The notes below the pieces were generated by a model, which saw only the letters and a list, made by a program, of their open reading frames with translations, did not search any database and was not told where the DNA came from. Shown here piece after piece: positions 34,905 to 43,111 of a stretch of 64,000 nt of DNA. The translations under genes were made by a program, and so were the position numbers. The DNA comes from Kutzneria buriramensis (GTDB lineage: Bacteria > Actinomycetota > Actinomycetes > Mycobacteriales > Pseudonocardiaceae), in contig NZ_CP144375.1 of the NCBI RefSeq assembly GCF_043575855.1, forward strand, positions 4,030,001-4,094,000. The letters are read 5' to 3'. The first letter of the stretch is position 1. Each line of letters opens with the position of its first letter.

Positions 34905-35330
34905 TTACAGATCGAAGACGAGACCGGTGGCCAGGCGCAGCTTGCACTCACTCGTGAACGTCTTGCGGTACTCCACGATCGTCCCGTCCCACTCCCCGGC
35001 GGCAGTGACGGTCACCGGGTCGTACAGGTCGAGTCCGGCCCCGCACACCCCCTTCACGGGATCGCCGGGAAGTCGGTCGAAGTCTCCCGCCGCCACCGCT
35101 ATGTCGCGGCACGCCGCCTGGGCGTGCGGATGATCCCCTCCGACGGGATCACACCGGAGCAGGCGCGCCTGTCTCCGCTCCTTGCCACCGACGCTCGTGG
35201 CCGCCGTCAACTGCACGGACTCCGTATAGCTCTGTCCGACCGGGAGCGGACCCGCAACCGCCGGCGGCCCCGCCACGACTCCACTCACGAGCACGATTGA
35301 TACGATCAATAGTCGACACAGACACACCAT
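34905..35330 (-). CDS. Subtilisin inhibitor-like (SSI family) secreted protein
   Basis: 141 residues from ATG at 35330 (GGGGAG upstream; a TTG at 35345 is less likely). A signal peptide of about 30 residues precedes the SSI domain. The four conserved Cys are present: RCDPVGGDHPHAQAAC, GVC and TSEC. The YDPVTVTAAGEWDG and VEYRKTFTSEC segments match Streptomyces subtilisin inhibitors. In SSI the reactive bond lies in C-P-M-V-Y-D-P; here the loop reads CGAGLDLYDP, three residues longer, so specificity may be changed. It is encoded convergently with a secreted subtilase, which suggests a protease-inhibitor pair. Confidence 0.88.
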   Translation of the reverse strand: MVCLCRLLIVSIVLVSGVVAGPPAVAGPLPVGQSYTESVQLTAATSVGGKERRQARLLRCDPVGGDHPHAQAACRDIAVAAGDFDRLPGDPVKGVCGAGLDLYDPVTVTAAGEWDGTIVEYRKTFTSECKLRLATGLVFDL

Positions 35331-35787
35331 GCCGTAACTCCCCAACCCTGTTCATCATCACCACGGCATCCACGCCAGAAGCACCGGAGCACCATCTCTT
35401 CGCCTGAGGGCAGCGCCTCTCACACATCTTCACCTGAACGGTCGGTCAGGGATCGCGGTCGGCCACGAATCTGGCCGCCGAGCGGCCCACACCCGGCCAT
35501 TTTGGCGTTTCCGCGCCAAATGTCGAAGAATGCGTCGGCCATCTATCACAGCGCGACTACTTCCACTCCGAACCACCGGGACCGCCAGCCGCCGAACGGA
35601 TGAATAATCGCAGCGGGCGCGGCGACGCCCCAACACCAACCACTACACCATTCCAGTGACAAATGGCCGATCTCACCATGACGATCCGATATTTACCCAT
35701 GTAGGATCGATTCAGCCTGCGAACGTTATCTCGAATCGGGTGGCGGCCCCCTGGTTAGTGGAGCGCGAACCGGGCAGCCTAATTCGC
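35331..35787. other. Divergent control region between SSI and sigma factor genes
   Basis: No gene is supported. The frame of the sigma factor stays open upstream to 35656, but its codons there are about half A/T-ending, unlike the body of the gene, so it is treated as non-coding. It presumably holds both promoters. Confidence 0.45.
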
Positions 35788-36357
35788 GTGACGACTCCCA
35801 CGCTCAGCCGACCGCTCGGAGAGGACGCGCCAGGAGCACCCAGGGCGCCTGCGGACACAATCACGCCCACCCACAAGGTTCCGTCCTCCGCATACTGGGT
35901 GGAATGCGTCCGAATACGACAACAACTGGTCCGAGTGGCGGCTCGACGATGCACCGCACCCACCGAACCCGAAGACATCGTGCAGGAGGCGATCATCCGA
36001 GGCGCCGAGTTCGATCGACTGGACATGGACCGTGTTCCCCAGTTCCTCACCAGACTGGTGACCCGCCTATGCGTCGACGAGGCCCGTCACAATGCGATCG
36101 TCAAGAAGATGGCGAGTCACCCGCGGCTCATTCCCCACAGCGCCGACGATCTTGTGGACGTCGTGTGCGACAACGCGGAGGCCCAGTGGCTCGCCGCCCG
36201 CCTGGAGGCATTCTCTCCGAAGGACCGGAAACTGGTCCTGATGTTGACGAGCGGATTCACCCGGAAGGAGATCGCCGAAGAACTCGGCACGACCCCGCAG
36301 GGCACGCACTCCGCGCTCTACCGGATCCGCAAGAAGATGGTCGAGCGTTATGGGTGA
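35788..36357 (+). CDS. Small sigma-70-like (ECF-type) RNA polymerase sigma factor
   Basis: 189 residues from GTG at 35788. A region 2 core (YWVECVRIRQQLVRVAARRC, PEDIVQEAII, LTRLVTRLCVDEARHN) and a region 4 helix-turn-helix (SPKDRKLVLMLTSGFTRKEI, then AEELGTTPQGTHSALYRIRK) are clear. The stretch between is short, as in ECF sigma factors. No anti-sigma factor gene adjoins it; the next gene is convergent. The start was chosen where codon bias becomes normal, as there is no distinct ribosome site; upstream GTG codons at 35737 or 35656 are alternatives. It may direct a cluster promoter, but no target site was identified. Confidence 0.85.
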   Translation: MTTPTLSRPLGEDAPGAPRAPADTITPTHKVPSSAYWVECVRIRQQLVRVAARRCTAPTEPEDIVQEAIIRGAEFDRLDMDRVPQFLTRLVTRLCVDEARHNAIVKKMASHPRLIPHSADDLVDVVCDNAEAQWLAARLEAFSPKDRKLVLMLTSGFTRKEIAEELGTTPQGTHSALYRIRKKMVERYG

Positions 36358-36369
36358 GCGCCGTCGGCG

Positions 36370-36999
36370 CTAGGCCTGGTGCGGCGGGCCGGCGACCCGC
36401 AGCCCGCGCAGGCCGTCGAGCAACCACGATGCCAGTTGTCCCGCCACCACCACCGAGTTCGCGTGATAGCCCGGGCTGGACACGAACGTCGCGGCGGTCA
36501 ACGCCGACAGCGGCGCGCTCACGGTCAGGATGAGGGCGAGATACCCGCCGCGGGAAGCCAACCTGACCACGGCGCCCGTCGACGCGGCGACGGCCAGCAG
36601 GAGTTCGATCAGCAGCAGCGCGGTGCCCGTCCGCCCCATCGACGCCGAGGTCACCGGATCGGTCGGCATGAGCCGCCGTTGCTCGGCGACCCCCAGTTCG
36701 AGCAACTCGCGAAACGGGCGGTCGCCCCGCCCCGGCAGGCCGCCACCGTCGCGGAGTGCCCGCGTGAAGTCCCGAACGGCGTCCGCGGCCAGCGACAGCA
36801 CGGCCGCGGCCAGCGTCGAGACGATCGCGAACGCGGCGCCACGACCGATGAGCGCGGCGTGCAGGCCGCCGACGAGCATCGCGGGCGACACCGCCGCGGC
36901 GATGGCCGGGAGCGCGTCACCGACACGAACGATCAGCGGCACACCACGGGCGGACAGGGCAAGGGAACCGAGCGGACCGCGCAGCGGTCGGCACAACAT
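36370..36999 (-). CDS. Membrane protein of unknown function in the lanthipeptide set
   Basis: 209 residues from ATG at 36999 with GGAGG eight bases upstream. Hydrophobic segments near residues 20-50, 55-80, 125-150 and 155-180 suggest four to five helices. A polar stretch (GRGDRPFRELLELGVAEQRR) sits between them. No family was recognised. It starts 100 bp after the class III precursor stop on the same strand, so it probably belongs to that operon and might act in export, immunity or leader processing. It ends 12 bp from the convergent sigma factor gene. Confidence 0.75.
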   Translation of the reverse strand: MLCRPLRGPLGSLALSARGVPLIVRVGDALPAIAAAVSPAMLVGGLHAALIGRGAAFAIVSTLAAAVLSLAADAVRDFTRALRDGGGLPGRGDRPFRELLELGVAEQRRLMPTDPVTSASMGRTGTALLLIELLLAVAASTGAVVRLASRGGYLALILTVSAPLSALTAATFVSSPGYHANSVVVAGQLASWLLDGLRGLRVAGPPHQA

Positions 37000-37098
37000 C
37001 GTCGTCCTCCAGGAGAAGGTGATCAATGGGGTGGGAGCGACGCGGTCGGTGCGCGCCGCTCCACTCCTACTGCGTCAGCTTTCGGGTGAGGCCTTCGG

Positions 37099-37233
37099 CT
37101 ACAGGCACACCCCGCCGCCCAGGATCACCGAGATCCAGATGTGGTCGCACCCATGGCCGCACCCGTTGTCGCAGGGGTCGCCGCAGCAACCCGGGGCCGA
37201 CTTGATCCCCTGAAGCGCGAGCACGTTCTCCAT
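37099..37233 (-). CDS. Class III lanthipeptide precursor, cysteine-rich
   Basis: A 44-residue peptide, ATG at 37233 with AAGGAG eight bases upstream. The N-terminus MENVLALQGIK contains the hydrophobic-x-LQ leader motif recognised by class III/IV lanthionine synthetases. The rest is unusual: SAPGCCGDPCDNGCGHGCDH followed by a hydrophobic end IWISVILGGGVCL. There are six Cys but only two Ser and no Thr, so at most two lanthionine-type bridges can form. The other Cys may form disulfides, bind metal or remain free. It is encoded 114 bp after the LanKC gene on the same strand, which is strong context. It is too short for routine gene calling. Confidence 0.88.
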   Translation of the reverse strand: MENVLALQGIKSAPGCCGDPCDNGCGHGCDHIWISVILGGGVCL

Positions 37234-37347
37234 GTGGTTTTCTCCTTCGTTGAATGGGAAATCCGCCAGCGTCACGCGCTGGAGGTCAGTGGGGCCGGCG
37301 CGGTCCGCGCCGAGCCGTTCGGCGCCTGCGACGAGCGACAGGGGCGC

Positions 37348-39939
37348 CTAGAGGAAGGGCAGCAGCGTGCCTTCGCCGCCGCCGGCCAGGGTCATCGCGC
37401 GCAGCACTCCCGCGCTGCCCGTCGCGAAGTCCATCGACAGGCGCAGCGAATGGCTGCCCGGAAAGGCCAGCGCGCCCAGATAGTGGGTGGCGTGCAGGGA
37501 GACCAGCAGGGTCCGATGGCGGTGCATGGCCCGCTCGGTGTCGGCGTCCGCGCCACGGCGCAGCAGAACCGCCAACGCGCCGAGCATGCCGGCACGTCCC
37601 GAGAACAATCCGGCCTCGGACACGAACTCGGCCTGGCACGACCGTTCCAGCACTGGCAGGTCCGGCGCGCACGCCGCCTCGGGCAGGTAGCCGACGATCA
37701 TGTCGCCGACGAGCGCGAACCCGGCCGAGCCGGCGGCGAGGCTCGACGACAGGCGCCGGCCCGCCGACGCGGGCGACGATCCGTCGGATCCGTATCCGCA
37801 GTTGCCGAGGTCACGGCACAGCGCCAGTTCCGCGAGTCGCAGCCAGGGCCGGTCCAGCGTGTGCTCGTACAGGCGCAGGAAGAACAACGCCGGTCCGGTC
37901 CAGCCGCGCAGCAGCCCGACGGCGGCGTTCGAGCGGGGCCTCGTCTCGGCCAGCTGCTCCGCCAGCCGCTCGCCGATGGCCATCGCGTCCGTGACCAGCG
38001 CCGCGTCCCGCCAGGTCCGGCCCAGGTGCAGCAGGTTGAGGCCGATGCCGGCGAGGCCGCCGCCGAGCCGGTGGTCCCGGCTGGCGCGGACCAGCGGCGC
38101 CGCCGCCTCCACCAGAGCCGCCGCCTCCGTCCGGTGGCCGAGGAAGTCGAGCACGTAGGCGACGCCGTGCGCCCCGTCGTAGAAGCCGGGACGCCGCACG
38201 GGTTCGCGGCGCACCGCGTCCAGCAACCACTGCTCGTACCCGGGATGACGGCCGCCGCCGCTGACCGCAATCGTGTGCAGAACCCCGGCCGCGCCGTACG
38301 CGAAGCACGTGCCGCCGAGCGAGAACTGCTCGATGTCACCGGGGAACAGCCGGTCCTGTCGCTCCGGCGTCGCGCTCGCGCTGATCGCCTCGACAACGGA
38401 GTCGCGCAGCGCCGCCCAGCAGAATTCGGGCAGCGCGCCGCCGCCGTGCACGGCATCGGCCACCATGCAGTCGGGTTCGTCCGGTCCGCACGCGTCCGCG
38501 ACCGGTCCCGAGGGCAACAGCGCGGCCTGGCCCGGGTCGAGTTCGGCGAGCACGTCCTCGACATAGCCCGCGGGCAGCGGAAACCGTCGCCGGACGAACT
38601 CGGCATGGGCGCGCAGCTTCGCCGGCGCCAGTGCGGTCAGGGTGGTCATCGGCAGGAACATCCACAGTCGCAACGCCGCGAGCGCGTAGTCGTCGACCGC
38701 GAACCCCATGCGGTCGGCCGGGGCGCCGAACCCGGGCGCTCCGAACGCCGGCCGCCGCCGCCGGAGGCCGACGTCGAAGGCGAGCTCGAAGTCCACCAGC
38801 GAGACGGAGTCGTCGACATCGACCAGAATGTTGCCCGGATGCAGATCGGCGAAGACGACGCCCCGGTCATGGATGTCGGACAGCAGCTTCTCGACGTCGG
38901 CCACCACGTTCAGCGCCCTGCGGGTGTACGAGCGCAGCTCGTGCGACGACGCCTCACGTTGATGGCACGGGTACTCGTCGGCCTGCCACTGGGCCAGGCT
39001 CCGCCCGCGCATGTGCTGCATCACCAGGAAGTCGTGCTCCCACATCGCCAGCTGGTCACGCAGCTCCGGCACACCGGCGATGCCGGCGAGGCGATCGAGC
39101 ATCCGCCCCTCGTGGTAGAGCCGGTGCACCGCGTCCGTGCCGTCCCACTCCATGGCGGCCAGTGGCCGCGCCTCCTTCAGCACGACCACATCGCCGCCGT
39201 CGGCCGGACGGGCCAGATAGACGCCGCCGGCGTTGGAGAAGTGCAGCGCCTGGTCCACGCGGTACGGGTAGTCGACCGTGGCCGCTCCCTTGCGCACTTC
39301 GAGCTGGGGTAACAGGATCGCGGGCAGCGACACCCAGTCCGGGGGTTGGAACACCGGCTCGCGCCGGTCGGGGACCAGCACTCCGTCGGGCCTGCGCAGC
39401 GCCGGCACCGGCCGTCCCGACTCGTCGGACGTCCAGAGCTCGACGAAGGCTCCGTAGCGCACGTACAGCGGCCCCTCGTCGTAACGCAGGTCGGACAGGA
39501 TGTACGGTCCGCGTTCCCCGACGAGCGCCAGGGAGAGATCGACGAGGATCCGGGCCAACTCCTTGTCGTCGACCGGGTAGATGGTGACGAACTTCCCGCT
39601 CGACTCGCGCGGCGCGTACTTCGAGTTCCGCGCCACCAGGGCCTTCTCGCTGGTGATGAACTTGAACGGCACGCCACGCGGCAGGCAGTAGTCCGCCACC
39701 GTCGCCAGCACTCGTGCCGCGTTCTTGGGCACGGCCGAGACGTGCACCTTCCATCCCTGCTCGGGCCCGCTGTGCTCGGCGGGGCGCAGGAGGGACCAGA
39801 CACCGAACTGAGAACGCTCCCATCCGGGCGGACACGAACGCGCCGGCACGTCGAACGAGTCGTGATCACCCCCCCAGTTCGCCGGGGTTTCGTAGAACTG
39901 CGGATCCTCAAGGCAGAAAGCCTCGTAGCGCATATCCAT
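37348..39939 (-). CDS. Class III lanthionine synthetase LanKC
   Basis: 863 residues, the usual LanKC size; ATG at 39939 after AGAAGG. Order of domains: phospho-Ser/Thr lyase (about 1-215; GPYILSDLRYDEGPLYVRYG), protein kinase-like (about 225-470; GVVFADLHPGNILV with Asp365 and Asn370, then LVDFELAF instead of DFG), and a LanC-like cyclase (about 520-863; DGAHGVAYVLDFLGH, GLAGIGLNLLHLG). The cyclase lacks the Cys-Cys-His zinc ligands of LanC, as expected for class III. It phosphorylates and eliminates Ser/Thr of the leader-bound precursor and forms lanthionine or labionin bridges. Its likely substrate is the Cys-rich peptide just downstream. No dedicated ABC transporter adjoins. Confidence 0.93.
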   Translation of the reverse strand: MDMRYEAFCLEDPQFYETPANWGGDHDSFDVPARSCPPGWERSQFGVWSLLRPAEHSGPEQGWKVHVSAVPKNAARVLATVADYCLPRGVPFKFITSEKALVARNSKYAPRESSGKFVTIYPVDDKELARILVDLSLALVGERGPYILSDLRYDEGPLYVRYGAFVELWTSDESGRPVPALRRPDGVLVPDRREPVFQPPDWVSLPAILLPQLEVRKGAATVDYPYRVDQALHFSNAGGVYLARPADGGDVVVLKEARPLAAMEWDGTDAVHRLYHEGRMLDRLAGIAGVPELRDQLAMWEHDFLVMQHMRGRSLAQWQADEYPCHQREASSHELRSYTRRALNVVADVEKLLSDIHDRGVVFADLHPGNILVDVDDSVSLVDFELAFDVGLRRRRPAFGAPGFGAPADRMGFAVDDYALAALRLWMFLPMTTLTALAPAKLRAHAEFVRRRFPLPAGYVEDVLAELDPGQAALLPSGPVADACGPDEPDCMVADAVHGGGALPEFCWAALRDSVVEAISASATPERQDRLFPGDIEQFSLGGTCFAYGAAGVLHTIAVSGGGRHPGYEQWLLDAVRREPVRRPGFYDGAHGVAYVLDFLGHRTEAAALVEAAAPLVRASRDHRLGGGLAGIGLNLLHLGRTWRDAALVTDAMAIGERLAEQLAETRPRSNAAVGLLRGWTGPALFFLRLYEHTLDRPWLRLAELALCRDLGNCGYGSDGSSPASAGRRLSSSLAAGSAGFALVGDMIVGYLPEAACAPDLPVLERSCQAEFVSEAGLFSGRAGMLGALAVLLRRGADADTERAMHRHRTLLVSLHATHYLGALAFPGSHSLRLSMDFATGSAGVLRAMTLAGGGEGTLLPFL

Positions 39940-40653
39940 CCAAAAACCTTCTCTTCAACGGCGAATGCCCCGACAAGGACTCGGGCGCCACCGCGCGAGC
40001 AGTTCCACAAGAACGCGTGCCGCAACCGACCTCGGCGGGCGGGGACATACCCTCGCGGCCAACCGCGCCCTTCGTTCCCCCACGAAGCACAACGGGTGCA
40101 ACTCTCGCAGATAAAATTCGTTTCACACGCCTGCCATGCGGGTGAACCGGCGCTCACGGCCACACGGGGGACACCCGCTCGCCGTAAACCCCGACACGGC
40201 CGCCGCTGGACGACAAACCCAAGGAAACGCCCGGAGCACCGCACATGCATCGCGGGCCGAGATAATTGCACGCCTACATGAATAATTCTCACGATTAACA
40301 TGAAGGATCTTCGTGTAAGCCAGCCGATTTCGCGCGGCTATTGACCCGAACAGCAGTTGACCAATCACCCTCGCGGCCGTTGCCACACACCCTCAGTGCC
40401 GTCAACATGAACGAGGCGCGATTTGATCGACCAGACGGAGCAATCAAATGACGCCATCTGGCCCCTACTCGCAGCCTGGCGTTCACCGGGACCGGATCAC
40501 CCTTCAGCCGGGATCCGCCGCGCCAAGGACCACAGCCCAACCGGCGCTGCACCGTCTTTCTATCGGTCGCGGTGGGGGTGACCCCGCTCCCCGCGAAACA
40601 CCGAGCGGCGGCGAACCCCGCGCATGCGAAACACGACAGGCGAAGTTGGATAC
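39940..40653. other. About 0.7 kb divergent control region, no gene recognised
   Basis: Lies between LanKC (minus) and the SDR (plus). Relatively AT-rich for this window with no frame showing coding bias. It probably contains the promoters of both units. Confidence 0.45.
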
Positions 40654-40752
40654 ATGAGCAGCAAAAAAACACTCGAAGCCCACATCATTCAATCAGCGAC
40701 ATCGCCTTCGAGGAGGTGCCAGCAGGAAGGCCGAGGTGGCATCCACACATGA
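40654..40752 (+). CDS. Possible 32-residue upstream ORF coupled to the SDR
   Basis: ATG at 40654 opens a 32-codon frame whose TGA overlaps the SDR ATG (ATGA, 40749-40752). The peptide is basic (SSKKTLEAHIIQSATSPSRR) with one Cys. The ribosome site is weak. The exact stop/start overlap hints at translational coupling, but the frame could be chance. Confidence 0.28.
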   Translation: MSSKKTLEAHIIQSATSPSRRCQQEGRGGIHT

Positions 40753-41612
40753 ACAAGAAATGGGCGGCGGCCCTGGTCACGGGCGCCACCGACGGCATCG
40801 GCTGCGCCGTGGCGCACCGACTGGCGGGCCTGGTCGACACCCTCCTGATACATGGTCGGTACCCGACCAGCCTGATGGAACTGGCGGCGTCGCTCGCGCC
40901 CGCCAACCCGGGGACGACGATCATCCCGCTCAAGGCCGACCTCGCCAGCCTCGCCGAGGTCCGCTACATGATCAATCGAGTGTGCGGCAGCCTGGACCGG
41001 CTCGACATCCTCGTCAACAACGCGGCCACGGCCGGCATCTACCCGAGAACACTGTCCGCCGACGGGCACGAGATGACGCTCCAGGTGAACTATCTCGCCC
41101 CGGTGATGCTCACCGCCGGCCTGTTCCCGCTGCTCACCACCCCCGCGCACAGCCGAATCGTCAACGTGGTGTGCAGTCCGCAACGCAACGTCAAGCTGCG
41201 CTGGCACGACATGTCGCTGGAGCACCGCTACCACCCGGTGACGGCCTACGCCCAGTCCAAGCTGGCCCTCACGCTGCACACCGCCGGCCTGGCCGACATC
41301 CTGGCCGACAGCTCGTGCAGCGCCGTGTCCGTCGATCCCGGAACCGCGGACACGAAGCTGCACCGCCGGGCGTTCGGCTGGCCGGCCGGGCCCGTGGCGG
41401 CGGCCGCGGACTGTGTGCTGTACGCCATCACGGCGTCGACGGGCGTCAAGGGTTCCTACTTCGAACAACAGCTGCGGACCGAGCCTCCGACCGAGCACTC
41501 GAGTCCGCACGCCCAGCGGCACCTCGACCGGATCACGGCTAACATGCTGAACATCCACCTGCCTTGGGTCGACATGGTTTACAGCCCCTTGACGAAGACA
41601 CCCGCGAGCTGA
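40749..41612 (+). CDS. Short-chain dehydrogenase/reductase
   Basis: 287 residues from ATG at 40749 (GAGGTGG upstream). NAD(P)-binding motif TGATDGIG near residue 12, NNAAT near 86 and catalytic Tyr/Lys in YAQSK near 163. The domain order is that of a classical SDR, closest in style to retinol dehydrogenase-like members with a long C-terminus. It stands upstream of the type II polyketide genes and opposite the lanthipeptide operon; a ketoreductase role for the polyketide is possible but not shown. A hairpin ends the transcription unit. Confidence 0.9.
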   Translation: MNKKWAAALVTGATDGIGCAVAHRLAGLVDTLLIHGRYPTSLMELAASLAPANPGTTIIPLKADLASLAEVRYMINRVCGSLDRLDILVNNAATAGIYPRTLSADGHEMTLQVNYLAPVMLTAGLFPLLTTPAHSRIVNVVCSPQRNVKLRWHDMSLEHRYHPVTAYAQSKLALTLHTAGLADILADSSCSAVSVDPGTADTKLHRRAFGWPAGPVAAAADCVLYAITASTGVKGSYFEQQLRTEPPTEHSSPHAQRHLDRITANMLNIHLPWVDMVYSPLTKTPAS

Positions 41613-41648
41613 CCGGGCGAGCCCTGTCCGGAAGCCACCACCCCACCA

Positions 41649-41679
41649 GCGGGAGTCGACGGGACGGGTCGACTCCCGC
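41649..41679 (+). terminator. Stem-loop after the SDR gene
   Basis: A perfect 12-bp stem (GCGGGAGTCGAC and its complement) with a 7-nt loop starts 37 bp past the SDR stop. No T-run. Confidence 0.65.
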
Positions 41680-41841
41680 CTGGACGGTGTCCTTGCCACC
41701 CGTCCCAACCGGGGTGCGCGCCCCACTGTGTCGGACGACCCAACGGTTGGGAATAGCAGGCCGTGGCGCAAGGACGACAGATGCGTCTTTACGCCTCCGA
41801 CGACCGCCCTGTCAGGCCACACGTACCCCGAGGATCAATGC

Positions 41842-42870
41842 ATGCTCGAGATTGTTGGCCTCGATGCCACCGCCGAGGCGGTGTACGAAGCACTTGTCGA
41901 CAACCCACCGCTGACGGTTGAAGAGGTGAGCGGCACTACCACCCTGGACCGAACACGCGTCCACGACGCGCTGAACACGTTGGAGGCCAATGGGCTGATC
42001 ATGCGCACCGAGGGGGGCTCACAGGTGTTCGCCGCGACTCCCCCCGACGTCGCGCTCGAGGTGCTGCTGCTGGAGCAGCAGGAGAGGATCAAGCGCACCC
42101 GGTTGTTCATGGAGCAACTGGCCGCGCGGTACCGCCGAGCGGCCGCCGGCCGCAACCCGGCCGACCTGATCGAGGTGATCTCCGGCCGACACGCGGTCGC
42201 CCAGCGCGTCGAGCAGATCCTGCGCAGCACGAGCACCGAGGTCCGCTTCATCGACAAGCAGCCCTACGTGATCGCCCCGGAGATGCTGGCTCCCGTCGAG
42301 GCGGAGATGCTGCGCCGCGGGGTTCCCTACCGTGGTCTCTACGATCCGGTCGGACTGTCCACTCGCGACATCCAGACCGAGATCGAACCCGCGATCGCCC
42401 AGGGGGAGCAGGCCAGGGTGCTGGCGGAGGCGCCCATCAAGCTGATCCTGGCCGATCGGCGGCTCGCGCTGCTGCCGCTGCGGTCCGACCCGCACGCGAT
42501 CGAGTCGGTCCTGGTCGTGCACCCGTCCGCGCTGCTGGAGGCGCTGGACGCGCTGTTCGAGACGCTCTGGCGCACCGCCCTGCCGCTCCCCCCGGTCGGC
42601 GGCCGGGCCGCCGACGAGGACCATGGGCTGCCGCAGGAGGACGCCCGCCTCGTCGCCCTGCTGACCGCCGGCCTGCCGGACCGGATCATCGCCCGCCAGC
42701 TGGGGCTGTCCTACCGGACCTTTCAGCGCCGGATCGGCGGTCTGCTGGAGCGATTGGGGGTTCGCACCCGTTTCCAGGCCGGCCTCCAGGCCTCCTTCCG
42801 TGGGCTGGTCCCACCACCGGACGAGCACGACGACCAGAAGCCGATGCCGCACGACTCCCCCGGCCAGTGA
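41842..42870 (+). CDS. Transcriptional regulator with TrmB-like N-terminus and LuxR-type HTH
   Basis: 342 residues from ATG at 41842 (GAGGA upstream). The N-terminal winged helix (about 1-65; EEVSGTTTLDRTRVHDALNT, LEANGLIMRTEGG) is TrmB-like. A central domain (about 105-235) with HAVAQRVEQILRSTSTEVRF resembles the TrmB sensor fold. The C-terminal about 65 residues form a LuxR helix-turn-helix (LTAGLPDRIIARQLGLSYRT). This architecture is common beside natural-product clusters in actinomycetes. As the gene directly upstream of the ketosynthase genes, it may control the polyketide set. Confidence 0.88.
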   Translation: MLEIVGLDATAEAVYEALVDNPPLTVEEVSGTTTLDRTRVHDALNTLEANGLIMRTEGGSQVFAATPPDVALEVLLLEQQERIKRTRLFMEQLAARYRRAAAGRNPADLIEVISGRHAVAQRVEQILRSTSTEVRFIDKQPYVIAPEMLAPVEAEMLRRGVPYRGLYDPVGLSTRDIQTEIEPAIAQGEQARVLAEAPIKLILADRRLALLPLRSDPHAIESVLVVHPSALLEALDALFETLWRTALPLPPVGGRAADEDHGLPQEDARLVALLTAGLPDRIIARQLGLSYRTFQRRIGGLLERLGVRTRFQAGLQASFRGLVPPPDEHDDQKPMPHDSPGQ

Positions 42871-43111
42871 CGGGAGCCGCGGTGGCGAGCATCGCTCATG
42901 ATCGGCGGCGGGGCCGGGGGCCACCCAGATGGCCACCTGTGTCGGCCGGCGCCCCGATGCAGACTTGCTCCATCACGGCCGGGATGCGGTCGCTTCCTCA
43001 GCAGAACTCGTCCGGCCGGTCCAGGCACTGGAACGCTCGGCCGGACGCCGACATGAGTCAGGACGACGAGTTGACCCTGCGCGCTACGGACACCGCACGA
43101 GGTGATGCGGC

